Below are positions 51,636 through 60,748 of a stretch of DNA of 64,000 nucleotides, in pieces; positions within the stretch are counted from its first letter, which is position 1; each line of letters opens with the position of its first letter. Under the pieces are notes generated by a model. That model made no database searches. It was not told the DNA's origin and was given only the letters and a program-made list of their open reading frames with translations. The stretch spans positions 186,001 through 250,000 of the forward strand of contig NZ_MZGV01000001.1 of NCBI RefSeq assembly GCF_002029235.1, written 5' to 3'. The position numbers and the translations under genes were made by a program. Origin of the DNA: Clostridium oryzae (GTDB taxonomy: Bacteria; Bacillota; Clostridia; Clostridiales; Clostridiaceae).

Positions 51636-53990
51636 GTGGCGGATATTAACGGAATAACTCTGCAGGCGGGTTCTAGCCCGACCGTCCATTACACAATTAC
51701 TTATACCAAAAGCCGTCTAAATAATAGTCAGATGAGATACAACTTCACCATATCCGCTGCGTTGGGTTCATCAGGTTCCTTTATTCGTAGTGGTTATGCA
51801 TTGCTTTGTACTATGACTGTAAATGGATCTTCTTCACAGGTACGTATTAAAGCGGCGGACGGAGATAACTGGGAAGGGACCACACCAAGGCTCAGATATG
51901 TTTCGGTGACCTGTGCTTCTACTACAGGTAATGCAACCCAGCCAGTCACATTTAAAGTGGTATCTGATGGACGATTGCCATTATCTTCTGGGGTAATTAC
52001 AAATTCAAGCTATACGGTATTAAGTTCTCCATTGCTTACTACAGCTTGTGGAGCCCCAACATCTTGTACGGTTTCTCCAACACTTGCGGAAGGGAATGTG
52101 ACTCTTTCTTGGAGCGGTGCTTCTGGGGGGATCAATAATACAATTTCTAGTTACGAGATTCAATATAGTGATTCCACCGATAATGTCACATGGGGAGCGT
52201 GGACTGCCTTGACTACGCTGACCACCACAGCAACAAGTGGTAGTGTATCGGTTGCACCGCCTCCTACCCGGGGTAATTACCGAAGATTTCGTGTACGAAC
52301 CCGTGGTACAGCAGGGGCTAGTTATTACTCTAGCTGGAAAGTATCCACAAATAGTGTCCGCAGGAATACGGTGCCTAAGCCAGCAACGACTGCTGTTGCC
52401 TCCCCTGCGGCATATAGTAATGAGACTATCACACTTACTTGGAGCGGAGCGTCCAGTGGTACCAGTCCAATTAAGGGATATCAAATTGCCAGTCGCACAT
52501 CCACGGATAACAGCACATGGAGTGCGTGGAATGTGTTGACCATGTTGACATTGGCAGCAAGCGGTGGTAGCTATAATCCAATTGTATCGAGGACCCCAGG
52601 AACATATACACAATTTGGTATTTGGACAATTGACACATTTGATGTTTACTCAATAGAGAAAATCAGTAATAGCATTTATTGCAACATCACTGCCTGTGCA
52701 GCACCGACTGCCTGCACGGTAAGTGCAACATTATCTGAAGGAAACGTTACTCTTTCGTGGAGTGGGGCATCTGGTGGCGCAGGTAATCCCATCACTTCCT
52801 ACGAAATACAATATAGTGATTCGCCAGATAATAGCAATTGGGGTGCTTGGATGGCATTGGCGATAGTCAATACTTCTGCAACAAGCAGTATTTTAAATGT
52901 CAGTCCACCTGCTACACGTGGTCATTATCGTCGGTTCCGAATAAGAACCCGTGGTACAGCTGGAGAGGATTTTTACTCAGGCTGGACTATTACCAGTAAT
53001 ACTGTTCGTAAAAACATACTACCAATACCGCCGACTTCTTTTACTGCAAACCCTCCTATCTATGAAGTAAATACAATAAACCTTTCGTGGAGTGGAACGG
53101 TACCTGGAACCAGCTCCATCAAGCAATATGTTATTCAACAGGCTACTTCGATAGATGGACTAAATTGGTCTGCTTATGAAGCACTGACGACAGTTATTTC
53201 CAATGCGACTTCAGGCACTCTTCAGGTAAATGCCTCACAGGTTGCCGGTAGATATACTCGTTATCGAATCAGCGTCACAGATGCACTTGATGCAGTGTCT
53301 GCCTATGTTGTTAGTAACGTGGTAAAGAAAAACAGCCCGCCTGTAGCACCGATAGTGGACTGTCCAATGTCTGGCAATTTTACTTATAATGCTACACCGC
53401 GTTTTATGATTACAACAGGAATTGAACCAGATGGACAAACACAAATAGTGGAGGTAAGGATTGACTCTGGTCCATGGCAAAACAGCGTAGACAATCCTGA
53501 GCGGTTTTCTGTAAGCGGCTATCTTGGTAATGGGGTCAAGACAATTTACCAAGCTGAACCGCTTTCTGCAGGTAATCATACGGTTACCTTCCGTTGTCTT
53601 GACAGTGATATCGAATCAGCAAGTATAGAAGTTGTTCGTACTTTTACGATATTGGCATTACCTTTTGAAATCATCACTCCAAATGTGACGCATGTAAAGG
53701 CAGCACATATTCAGACGCTTCGAACTGCTGTAAATAGGGTGCGTAGCTATTACAATCTGTCCCCTATGACTTGGAAAGAGGAGATTATTGCAGGAAAGAC
53801 CACTATTAAGAATTGGGCATTTCATATCGTTGAAATACGCAAGGCTATTGATGCGATTGTTGTAATGGTTAATGGTTTTGATTCTTCGCAGGCATTCGAT
53901 ATACCACCAGTCACATGGCTACCTATCGGTACAGGACGACCAAAAGCGGATGTGATGCAACAAATTCATGATCTAATTCAAATAATGTAA
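51636..53990 (+). CDS. Fibronectin type III-repeat phage tail protein
   Basis: 784 residues with at least four fibronectin type III domains, order A-B-A-B. Domain A copies begin TSCTVSPTLAEGNVTLSWSG and TACTVSATLSEGNVTLSWSG and contain SYEIQYSDS and RRFRVRTRGTAG. Domain B copies contain LTWSGASSGTSPIKGYQI and LSWSGTVPGTSSIKQYVIQ. A two-domain unit was therefore duplicated. A further Ig-like domain and a C-terminal helical part (HVKAAHIQTLRTAVNRVRSY) complete it. It probably binds polysaccharides of the host wall. No membrane segment. Start GTG 51636, preceded by AGGAGGTGAATGTAA. Confidence 0.9.
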   Translation: MADINGITLQAGSSPTVHYTITYTKSRLNNSQMRYNFTISAALGSSGSFIRSGYALLCTMTVNGSSSQVRIKAADGDNWEGTTPRLRYVSVTCASTTGNATQPVTFKVVSDGRLPLSSGVITNSSYTVLSSPLLTTACGAPTSCTVSPTLAEGNVTLSWSGASGGINNTISSYEIQYSDSTDNVTWGAWTALTTLTTTATSGSVSVAPPPTRGNYRRFRVRTRGTAGASYYSSWKVSTNSVRRNTVPKPATTAVASPAAYSNETITLTWSGASSGTSPIKGYQIASRTSTDNSTWSAWNVLTMLTLAASGGSYNPIVSRTPGTYTQFGIWTIDTFDVYSIEKISNSIYCNITACAAPTACTVSATLSEGNVTLSWSGASGGAGNPITSYEIQYSDSPDNSNWGAWMALAIVNTSATSSILNVSPPATRGHYRRFRIRTRGTAGEDFYSGWTITSNTVRKNILPIPPTSFTANPPIYEVNTINLSWSGTVPGTSSIKQYVIQQATSIDGLNWSAYEALTTVISNATSGTLQVNASQVAGRYTRYRISVTDALDAVSAYVVSNVVKKNSPPVAPIVDCPMSGNFTYNATPRFMITTGIEPDGQTQIVEVRIDSGPWQNSVDNPERFSVSGYLGNGVKTIYQAEPLSAGNHTVTFRCLDSDIESASIEVVRTFTILALPFEIITPNVTHVKAAHIQTLRTAVNRVRSYYNLSPMTWKEEIIAGKTTIKNWAFHIVEIRKAIDAIVVMVNGFDSSQAFDIPPVTWLPIGTGRPKADVMQQIHDLIQIM

Positions 53991-54066
53991 AGGTAACATT
54001 CAGCGCTCTTGTCATTTGCAGGGGCGCTTTTCTATATGGAAAAACACGAAATGGAGGTGTCTATTA

Positions 54067-54507
54067 ATGAAAGAGATTTGGAATTGGATACAGCTGGCTA
54101 TTGCCGCTGTCGGTGGATTTCTTGGATGGTTTCTCGGAGGTTATGATGGATTTCTTTATGCGTTGGTTGCCTTTGTTGTCATTGATTATGTAACGGGAGT
54201 GCTTTGTGCCATTGTGAATAAAAAGCTGTGCAGTGAAATTGGTGCTAAGGGAATTTTCAAAAAGGTGTTTATCTTTGCAATGGTAGGTATTGCTCATATT
54301 ATCGATACACAAATTTTAGGTAGCATTGGAGACAATAGTGGAGCCTTACGCACAGCAGTAATCTTTTTCTACCTGAGTAATGAAGGAGTATCCATTTTAG
54401 AGAATGCTGGTCATATTGGACTACCCATCCCAGAGAAACTAAAATCAGTTCTACAGCAATTACATGGACGTGATCAAGAACCCCGTAAGCCAGGTGATGA
54501 AGTATGA
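54067..54507 (+). CDS. Phage holin (toxin secretion/lysis holin family)
   Basis: 146 residues from ATG 54067, with GGAGGTG ahead. It has three hydrophobic stretches: WIQLAIAAVGGFLGWFLGGY, FLYALVAFVVIDYVTGVLCA and VFIFAMVGIAHIIDTQ. The conserved KLCSEIGAKGIFKKV follows, and the hydrophilic tail PIPEKLKSVLQQLHGRD matches the phage_holin_4 family. It forms the membrane lesion that lets the amidase reach the wall. Stop overlaps the next ATG. Confidence 0.92.
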   Translation: MKEIWNWIQLAIAAVGGFLGWFLGGYDGFLYALVAFVVIDYVTGVLCAIVNKKLCSEIGAKGIFKKVFIFAMVGIAHIIDTQILGSIGDNSGALRTAVIFFYLSNEGVSILENAGHIGLPIPEKLKSVLQQLHGRDQEPRKPGDEV

Positions 54508-55898
54508 TTGACATAACGAGAGCAGTAACGGTGTTCATCGGCCGCAGAGGTGAACATCACTATCGAAATATTGAGTTTGATGTATCCAGCTTATTGGAAG
54601 AAAAATACCCCAGTGCCTCGTTAAATGCAATTTACAAAAGACCGGATGGTAATGCTTATCCAGTGATCACGAGCTATGCTGACGGAGTTCTTACATGGTC
54701 GCCCAGCGCAACGGATACATCGACTGTTGGTGTTGGTCGTCTAGAAATTAGGGTTACTTACGGAGATGTGGTTGGAAAAAGCATTCAGATATTAACCATC
54801 GTTGAGGATGCCCTTGAAGATGGAATTGCCGAGCCGCCCGAACCTCCTGCACAGGAATGGCTTAATCAGGTTCTTTCTGCATTAGCTGAACTAGATGTTA
54901 ATGAAATAAATAGTCTACTAAATCTCATCTACAGCCTGTTAAATAATAACTACAATTTGCTAAATACCACACACGGTCTAATCGAGGATATACGAGACAC
55001 ACTATACACTCGGACTGGAATTATCCTTAACCATTTGCACCCGATAGAAAGTGCTACTGCACCGGACATGGTAAGCCGGAGAGCATCCATAACATTCACA
55101 GGCATAAATAGCGGTAACAACGTAGTACTTGGCACGGCAACCTATACATTTGTTACATCCTTGGGCAGTCCAACAGCAAACAATGTGCAGGTGCTAATCC
55201 AAGGTACCCTCCGCAATACAGTTAAGAAACTTGCCGAAGCCATAAGGGGTATTCAAGATGTAGAGAACATTGCATATGGGTCAGGAACATCACCAAACCC
55301 AGCAAGTACAGCCTATTGGACGAGCCGAGTTTTCTCCATTGGTGAAGTTACTATTCCTTCTGGTGAGAGTCTATTCTTATTGGAAAGAGCGGAAAATGCT
55401 ACGACACCATTGACCATCACCTCTACCGCAACAGCTACTATCAACGCATTTACCAGAGCAAGCTATTTGAGATATGTCTTAAGCGGTAATACTACAGGTG
55501 GGAGCGGTATTAACAGTATTCGAGGACCTTTGCAAACATTATTGCCCATTGGTAGCGTGGTTATAGGCGGGCAGGGTAGATTGCTTTATCCAACAGCTTA
55601 TGATTGTCATTTAGTTACCCTTTGCCGCCAATCGGATACGAGTGAAAAAGAACTAGACCTATATATTTCAAATGATGAAGTGAACTTTACCAGAATCTCA
55701 CGTAGCACACCTATAGGTGCCGATAGTTCAAACGCTGGGATGCATATTCATATTCAAATGCGTCAAAGTCGGGTGCCTTCAGGTTATGGACTGTATATCA
55801 GTATGGGAAGTGATGGAACATCGGCGAGTGCTTTTTGTGATTTGAAGTTTACCTATCATCTATACCCTGTGGCTCTTGCATCTGACACAAACTCTTGA
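54504..55898 (+). CDS. Phage tail fibre/baseplate protein (BppU-like N-terminus)
   Basis: 464 residues. The N-terminal FIGRRGEHHYRNIEFDVSSL and LNAIYKRPDGNAYPVITSYA are of the type seen in baseplate upper (BppU) proteins. Next is a linker with PPEPPAQEWLNQVLSALAEL and a run of Leu/Asn helix residues (NEINSLLNLIYSLLNNNYNL). The body is strand and Thr/Ser rich. It lies unusually between holin and amidase. It may be an adhesion fibre or decorate the baseplate. Confidence 0.7.
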   Translation: MIDITRAVTVFIGRRGEHHYRNIEFDVSSLLEEKYPSASLNAIYKRPDGNAYPVITSYADGVLTWSPSATDTSTVGVGRLEIRVTYGDVVGKSIQILTIVEDALEDGIAEPPEPPAQEWLNQVLSALAELDVNEINSLLNLIYSLLNNNYNLLNTTHGLIEDIRDTLYTRTGIILNHLHPIESATAPDMVSRRASITFTGINSGNNVVLGTATYTFVTSLGSPTANNVQVLIQGTLRNTVKKLAEAIRGIQDVENIAYGSGTSPNPASTAYWTSRVFSIGEVTIPSGESLFLLERAENATTPLTITSTATATINAFTRASYLRYVLSGNTTGGSGINSIRGPLQTLLPIGSVVIGGQGRLLYPTAYDCHLVTLCRQSDTSEKELDLYISNDEVNFTRISRSTPIGADSSNAGMHIHIQMRQSRVPSGYGLYISMGSDGTSASAFCDLKFTYHLYPVALASDTNS

Positions 55899-55915
55899 TT
55901 AGTGAGGTGATCTTA

Positions 55916-56617
55916 ATGAATCTGCATAAGTTAATACTTACAAATAATGCCTGTTTCAAAGCAGGAAAAACAATATTACCGAAGGGCATCATGGTTCACT
56001 CAACCGGAGCTAACAACCCGTGGCTCAAGCGATATATTGGACCGGATGATGGCTTGCTAGGAAAGAATCAATACAACAACCATTGGAATCAAGACAAACC
56101 TGGAGGCCGTCAAGTATGTGTCCATGCCTTTATTGGTAAATTAGCAGATGGCTCCATTGCAACCTATCAAACATTGCCTTGGAATCACCGAGGTTGGCAT
56201 GCTGGAGGAGCTGCGAACAATACTCATATTGGATTTGAAATTTGCGAGGACGGTTTGACCGATGCCTCGTATTTTTCTGCTGTTTATAAGGAAGCTGTGG
56301 AGCTTTGTGTTTATCTTTGCAAACTCTACGGGTTTAGTGAAAAAAATATCATCTGTCACAGCGAAGGTTATAAACGAGGCATTGCCAGTAACCATGGGGA
56401 TGTGATGCACTGGTTTCCTAAACATGGGAAGAGCATGGATACCTTTCGAGCGGATGTGAAGAAACTATTAAGTGCTGAAAATAAACCAGTAGACACGGTG
56501 AAAAAGAAATATTACCGTGTGCAGATTGGTGCTTATACTGACAGTGCAAATGCTGAGGCACAGCTTGCCAAAGCTAAAAAGGCAGGCTTTACCGATGCAT
56601 TTATTAAGTATGATTAA
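55916..56617 (+). CDS. N-acetylmuramoyl-L-alanine amidase (endolysin) with SPOR-like tail
   Basis: 233 residues from ATG 55916, with GTGAGGTG ahead. The Amidase_2/PGRP fold has the zinc site HSTGANNP with His, then the QTLPWNHRGWHAGG region, and the second His in ICHSEGYKRGIASNHGD. The C-terminal 45 residues, YRVQIGAYTDSANAEAQLAK onwards, look like a SPOR peptidoglycan-binding domain, short but ending in a normal way. It cuts the bond between muramic acid and L-Ala to release phage. Confidence 0.94.
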   Translation: MNLHKLILTNNACFKAGKTILPKGIMVHSTGANNPWLKRYIGPDDGLLGKNQYNNHWNQDKPGGRQVCVHAFIGKLADGSIATYQTLPWNHRGWHAGGAANNTHIGFEICEDGLTDASYFSAVYKEAVELCVYLCKLYGFSEKNIICHSEGYKRGIASNHGDVMHWFPKHGKSMDTFRADVKKLLSAENKPVDTVKKKYYRVQIGAYTDSANAEAQLAKAKKAGFTDAFIKYD

Positions 56618-56680
56618 CAAATGGAGCGAGTTAAAAATCATCGAGATTCCTAAATAAAATATTAAACTATTAATTTATCT

Positions 56681-56717
56681 AGCCTGTGGGGGTTCTTTCC
56701 TTGCAGGCTCTTTTTTT
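56681..56717 (+). terminator. Terminator of the late operon
   Basis: AGCCTG (56681-56686) pairs with CAGGCT (56704-56709), with a 17-base loop and a run of seven T. It lies 60 bases after the endolysin stop and before the right-arm promoter motif. Confidence 0.8.
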
Positions 56718-56747
56718 ATGCCTTGATTTAATTAAATTCTACAAATC

Positions 56748-56788
56748 CTCAACTTCGACCTGTTCCCACGGCTATTAGGTAGGAGGTG
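56748..56788 (+). promoter_or_regulatory. Bipartite repeat motif, copy 3
   Basis: AAATCCTCAAC ending at 56753, exact 16-base gap, GGCTATTAGGTAGGAGGTG from 56770. It follows the late terminator and precedes the SHOCT-recombinase operon. The right block runs into the ribosome binding site AGGAGGTG. Confidence 0.6.
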
Positions 56789-56795
56789 ATTCCTA

Positions 56796-57035
56796 GTGAA
56801 TCAGCACGAGGATAAAAAAGTTACGAAGATCTCGGATGAGGTTATAGACAAAAGCACCACCGCACTTAAGAGAGTATCACAGGAACAGTTACAACGTGAG
56901 TTTGATTATATCCAGGCAGAAAAATTGCTGAGAAAGATGCTCGAAAAAGGCTTAATAACTGAAGTAGAATTCAACAAGATAGATGCACTTAATCGACAAA
57001 CATTCTCCCCCTTTTTAGCTGAGATAATGCCCTGA
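56796..57035 (+). CDS. Small protein with SHOCT-like C-terminus
   Basis: 79 residues from GTG 56796. The segment KLLRKMLEKGLITEVEFNKI is of the SHOCT kind (short C-terminal oligomerisation). The N-terminus is Lys-rich. Such proteins are frequently the first gene of serine recombinase operons in this phage type. It may help to arrange recombinases or serve as a directionality factor. That is inference from position alone. Confidence 0.7.
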   Translation: MNQHEDKKVTKISDEVIDKSTTALKRVSQEQLQREFDYIQAEKLLRKMLEKGLITEVEFNKIDALNRQTFSPFLAEIMP

Positions 57036-57096
57036 AAACGTTGATATATAAGGGTTTCAGAGGTAATATGTGACCTACCAAGAGGGAGGTGAGAGG

Positions 57097-58659
57097 ATGA
57101 AAAAGATAACGAAAATAGAAGGGAATCTAGCCAACTCTTTTATTAAGCCAAAAACACGAGTGGTTGCCTACTGCCGAGTTTCAACAGATAGTAATGAACA
57201 GCTAGTCAGCTTGCAAGCACAAAAGGCCCATTATGAGACCTACATAAAGGCGAATCCAGAATGGGAATATGCAGGCTTATATTATGACGAGGGAATCAGT
57301 GGCACGAAAAAGGAAAACCGCTCTGACCTGCTTAGAATGTTATCAGACTGTGAAACTGGGAGAATTGACTTAATCATTACAAAGTCCATCAGCCGATTTG
57401 CGAGAAATACTACAGACTGCTTGGAGATGGTTCGAAAACTGATAGACCTTGGGGTTCATATCTATTTTGAGAAGGAAAATATTAATACGGGTTCAATGGA
57501 AAGTGAATTGATGCTCTCTATTTTAAGTGGGCTTGCAGAAAGTGAGTCAATTTCCATTTCAGAAAATACGAAGTGGGCCATTCAAAGACGATTTCAAAAC
57601 GGAACCTTTAAAATTTCCTACCCGCCATATGGGTATCAAAACATGGATGGTCAAATGATAGTAATCCCTAAGCAGGCTGAAATTGTAAAGTATATTTTTG
57701 CAGAAGTATTATCGGGAAAAGGCACACAGAAAGTTGCAAATGATCTTAATCAAAAGGGTATCCCATCAAAAAGAGGTGGTCGTTGGACAGCTACTACGAT
57801 TAGAGGGATTTTGACCAATGAAAAATATACTGGCGATGTACTTTTGCAAAAGACATATACTGACAGCCATTTTAACAGGCACACCAATTACGGTGAGAAA
57901 AATATGTATCTAATAGAAAACCATCATGAGGCAATTATCAGCCATGAAGATTTTGAAGCTGTGGATGTTGTTCTCAATCAGAGAGCAAAGGAAAAAGGCA
58001 TCGAAAAGCGCAATGAAAAATATCAAAACCGCTATTCTTTTTCTAGCAAAATTATCTGCTCGGAATGCGGCAGTACCTTTAAAAGACGGATTCATTCATC
58101 TGGAAGAAGATATATTGCTTGGTGCTGCAGTAAGCATATAAGCAATATAACGGAATGTTCTATGCAGTTCATTCGAGATGAAGATATAAAGACTGCATTT
58201 GTTACGATGATGAATAAACTCATTTTCGGTCAGAAATTCATAATAAGACCACTTTTAAATGGGTTACGTAACCAAAACAATGCAGCAAGTTTTCGTAGAA
58301 TCGAAGAGTTGGAAAATAAGATTGAAAACAACATGGAGCAAAGCCAGATGCTGACGGGCTTAATGGCCAAAGGATATTTGGAACCTGCTCTATTTAATAA
58401 AGAAAAGAATTCACTGGAAGCAGAAAGAGAAAATCTTCTTGCTGAAAAAGAGCAACTTACTTATTCAGTCAACGGCAATTTTGCAAAGGTAGATGAGGTT
58501 GACCGTCTGCTTAAGTTTGCGACTAAGTCCAAAATGCTTACAGCCTATGAGGATGAGCTGTTTGAAAATTACGTAGAAAAGATTATTGTTTTTTCACGAG
58601 AGGAAGTTGGATTTGAATTGAAATGTGGAATCACATTGAGGGAAAGGTTGGTGAATTAG
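57097..58659 (+). CDS. Large serine recombinase 1
   Basis: 520 residues from ATG 57097, behind GAGGTGAGAGG. The resolvase domain is at residues 20-160 ([20 protein letters not shown] with the catalytic Ser, [37 protein letters not shown]). The recombinase domain is at about 180-290 (YGYQNMDGQMIVIPKQAEIV). The zinc ribbon has CSECGSTFKRRIHSS, then CCSKH. The coiled-coil tail begins FRRIEELENKIENNMEQSQM. It catalyses phage integration or excision. The next gene starts directly after its stop. Three recombinase genes in one operon suggest division of labour. Confidence 0.93.
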   Translation: MKKITKIEGNLANSFIKPKTRVVAYCRVSTDSNEQLVSLQAQKAHYETYIKANPEWEYAGLYYDEGISGTKKENRSDLLRMLSDCETGRIDLIITKSISRFARNTTDCLEMVRKLIDLGVHIYFEKENINTGSMESELMLSILSGLAESESISISENTKWAIQRRFQNGTFKISYPPYGYQNMDGQMIVIPKQAEIVKYIFAEVLSGKGTQKVANDLNQKGIPSKRGGRWTATTIRGILTNEKYTGDVLLQKTYTDSHFNRHTNYGEKNMYLIENHHEAIISHEDFEAVDVVLNQRAKEKGIEKRNEKYQNRYSFSSKIICSECGSTFKRRIHSSGRRYIAWCCSKHISNITECSMQFIRDEDIKTAFVTMMNKLIFGQKFIIRPLLNGLRNQNNAASFRRIEELENKIENNMEQSQMLTGLMAKGYLEPALFNKEKNSLEAERENLLAEKEQLTYSVNGNFAKVDEVDRLLKFATKSKMLTAYEDELFENYVEKIIVFSREEVGFELKCGITLRERLVN

Positions 58660-59073
58660 ATGGGGCACACACCCTATGGATATAGAATTGAAGATGGAAA
58701 GGCTGTTGTAGATGATATAGCAGCAGAACAAGTAAAAGAATTATTTTCAGGATACTTGGCAGGACTTTCTTTGAAGGGAGCTGCTAAAGGAGCTGGGATA
58801 GACTGCTACCATGCCACTGCAGGAAAGATGTTGCAGAATAAGCACTACCTTGGAGATGAATTCTACCCTCCAATTATTGATAAGGAAACCTTCGAAAAAG
58901 CTAAAGTAGAAAAACGAAAACGAGCAGAAAAACTCGGAAGGATATGGGAGCCTAAAGATGAACCGGAAAGGGATTACCCTGTAAAGTTCAAAGCAAAACC
59001 TCTGGCGCAAAAATATGACGATCCATACAAGCAGGCAGAATATGCCTACAGTTTGATAGAAAGCGAGGTGTAA
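58660..59073 (+). CDS. Recombinase-domain protein lacking the catalytic domain
   Basis: 137 residues: TPYGYRIEDGKAVVDDIAAE, then QVKELFSGYLAGLSLKGAAK, HYLGDEFYPPIIDKETFEKA. This is only the recombinase (DNA-binding) domain normally found in the middle of large serine recombinases. There is no Ser-containing resolvase domain and no zinc ribbon, and it has its own start at the first base after recombinase 1. It may be an accessory DNA-binding partner or directionality factor, or a relic. The intact frame and tight spacing favour function. Confidence 0.82.
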   Translation: MGHTPYGYRIEDGKAVVDDIAAEQVKELFSGYLAGLSLKGAAKGAGIDCYHATAGKMLQNKHYLGDEFYPPIIDKETFEKAKVEKRKRAEKLGRIWEPKDEPERDYPVKFKAKPLAQKYDDPYKQAEYAYSLIESEV

Positions 59074-59076
59074 CAA

Positions 59077-60648
59077 GTGGCAGTTAGTAGGAATGTAACA
59101 GTGATTCCGGCAATTAAACGAGTCGGAAATAATAAAAATAGTGAAAGCAAACCCAAAATACGAGTGGCTGCCTACTGTCGTGTTTCAACGGATAGTGAGG
59201 AGCAGGCTTCAAGCTATGACATTCAGATTGAGCATTATACAAATTATATTAAGAAGAACAAGGAATGGGAATTGGCAGGTATTTTTGCGGATGACGGCAT
59301 CACAGGTACAAATACAAAAAAGCGTGATGAATTCAACCGCATGATTGAAGAGTGTATGGCAGGCAATATTGACATGATCATCACAAAATCCATCAGCCGA
59401 TTTGCGAGAAACACCTTGGATTGCCTTAAATATATCCGTCAGTTAAAGGACAAAAACATAGCGGTATTCTTCGAGAAAGAGAATATCAACACTATGGATT
59501 CTAAGGGTGAAGTATTGTTGACCATCATGGCATCCCTTGCCCAACAAGAAAGCCAATCCTTAAGCCAGAACGTTAAGCTGGGTATTCAGTATCGATATCA
59601 GCAAGGTGAAGTACAGGTCAACCACAAGCGTTTCCTTGGATATACCAAGGATGAAAATAAACAGCTAGTGATTGATCCAGAGGGCGCTGAGGTTGTTAAA
59701 CGGATTTACAGGGAGTACCTTGAAGGAGCCAGCCTTTTACAGATAGCAAGAGGACTAGAAGCAGACGGTATTCTAACAGCGGCGGGAAAAGCCAAATGGA
59801 GACCAGAAACATTGAAAAAGATACTGCAGAACGAAAAATACATTGGTGATGCCCTTCTACAAAAAACATATACGGTTGATTTCCTTTCTAAAAAGCGAGT
59901 CAAGAATAACGGCATCGTTCCCCAATATTATGTAGAAAACAGCCATGAACCTATCATTCCACGTGAGCTTTTTATGCAAGTTCAAGAAGAGATGGTTCGA
60001 AGAGCAAATCTTCGCGGTGGGAAAGGCGGTAAAAAGCGAGTTTACAGTAGTAAGTATGCTTTATCGAGTATTGTTTACTGCGGACAGTGCGGTGATATTT
60101 ACCGACGGGTACATTGGAATAACCGAGGCTACAAGTCTATTGTTTGGAGATGCGTCAGCCGTTTGGAGGAGAAGGACTCTGAATGCACTGCCCCTACGAT
60201 AAATGAGGAAACATTGCAGACAGCAGTGGTTAAGGCTATTAACGAACTTTTGGCTAACAAAGAACCCTTCCTCCAGGCGCTACAGAAAAACATAGCTACT
60301 GTATTTAATGAAGAAAATGATAATGCCACTGATGACATTGATAGCAAATTGGAAGAATTACAACAACAGCTTCTTGTCCAAGCAAAGTCCAAGAATGACT
60401 ATGAAGATGTGGCTGATGAAATCTACCACCTTCGAGAATTGAAGCAAAATGCACTTGTTGAAAATGCAGAGCGTGAAGGAAAAAGGCAACGAATCGCTGA
60501 AATGACTGATTTCTTTAATGAACAATCCTGTGAGTTAGAGGAATATGATGAGCAGTTAGTAAGGAGGCTTATAGAAAAAGTTACGGTATTTCATGATAAG
60601 TTCGCCGTTGAATTCAAATCAGGAGTCGAGATTGATGTAGAAGGGTAA
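59077..60648 (+). CDS. Large serine recombinase 2
   Basis: 523 residues from GTG 59077, behind GAGGTG. Resolvase domain: [20 protein letters not shown] with the catalytic Ser, then [20 protein letters not shown] and [20 protein letters not shown]. Recombinase domain [17 protein letters not shown] at about 190-290. Zinc ribbon [24 protein letters not shown] and C in DSECTAP. Coiled-coil tail and acidic end. It is similar in pattern to recombinase 1 but of separate lineage. It is the gene nearest the right attachment site on the phage side, apart from the cargo, and so the prime integrase candidate. Confidence 0.93.
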   Translation: MAVSRNVTVIPAIKRVGNNKNSESKPKIRVAAYCRVSTDSEEQASSYDIQIEHYTNYIKKNKEWELAGIFADDGITGTNTKKRDEFNRMIEECMAGNIDMIITKSISRFARNTLDCLKYIRQLKDKNIAVFFEKENINTMDSKGEVLLTIMASLAQQESQSLSQNVKLGIQYRYQQGEVQVNHKRFLGYTKDENKQLVIDPEGAEVVKRIYREYLEGASLLQIARGLEADGILTAAGKAKWRPETLKKILQNEKYIGDALLQKTYTVDFLSKKRVKNNGIVPQYYVENSHEPIIPRELFMQVQEEMVRRANLRGGKGGKKRVYSSKYALSSIVYCGQCGDIYRRVHWNNRGYKSIVWRCVSRLEEKDSECTAPTINEETLQTAVVKAINELLANKEPFLQALQKNIATVFNEENDNATDDIDSKLEELQQQLLVQAKSKNDYEDVADEIYHLRELKQNALVENAEREGKRQRIAEMTDFFNEQSCELEEYDEQLVRRLIEKVTVFHDKFAVEFKSGVEIDVEG

Positions 60649-60676
60649 TCTTTAGAAAGAGAACAGAAGAATTATA

Positions 60677-60705
60677 TTGGATTTTTAAAGATAATATGAT
60701 ATAAT
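60677..60705 (+). promoter_or_regulatory. Promoter of the resistance operon
   Basis: TTGGAT at 60677-60682, 17-base spacer, TATAAT at 60700-60705. It starts the leader, attenuator and lsa(E)-lnu(B) transcript. Confidence 0.75.
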
Positions 60706-60727
60706 AAAACGACTTGGAGGTGGAAGA

Positions 60728-60748
60728 ATGTATAACTTTTCTTGCTAA
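60728..60748 (+). CDS. Leader peptide MYNFSC of the lsa(E) operon
   Basis: GGAGGTGG lies seven bases before ATG 60728. The six-codon frame MYNFSC ends at TAA 60746-60748. Its sequence pairs with the segment 60815-60827, so translation or stalling here can change the downstream RNA fold. It is typical of Firmicutes ABC-F resistance genes, whose leaders sense translation inhibitors. Confidence 0.7.
   Translation: MYNFSC

Noticed and set aside
52020..52613. A 197-codon Cys-rich minus-strand frame in the FN3 gene
   Set aside because: Cys, Arg and Thr richness reflects antisense of Thr/Ser/Gly codons in FN3 domains; no start signal.
56500..56617. Endolysin truncated in its C-terminal SPOR-like domain
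   Set aside because: The ending KKAGFTDAFIKYD is a normal SPOR end; a terminator follows, so no frameshift is needed.
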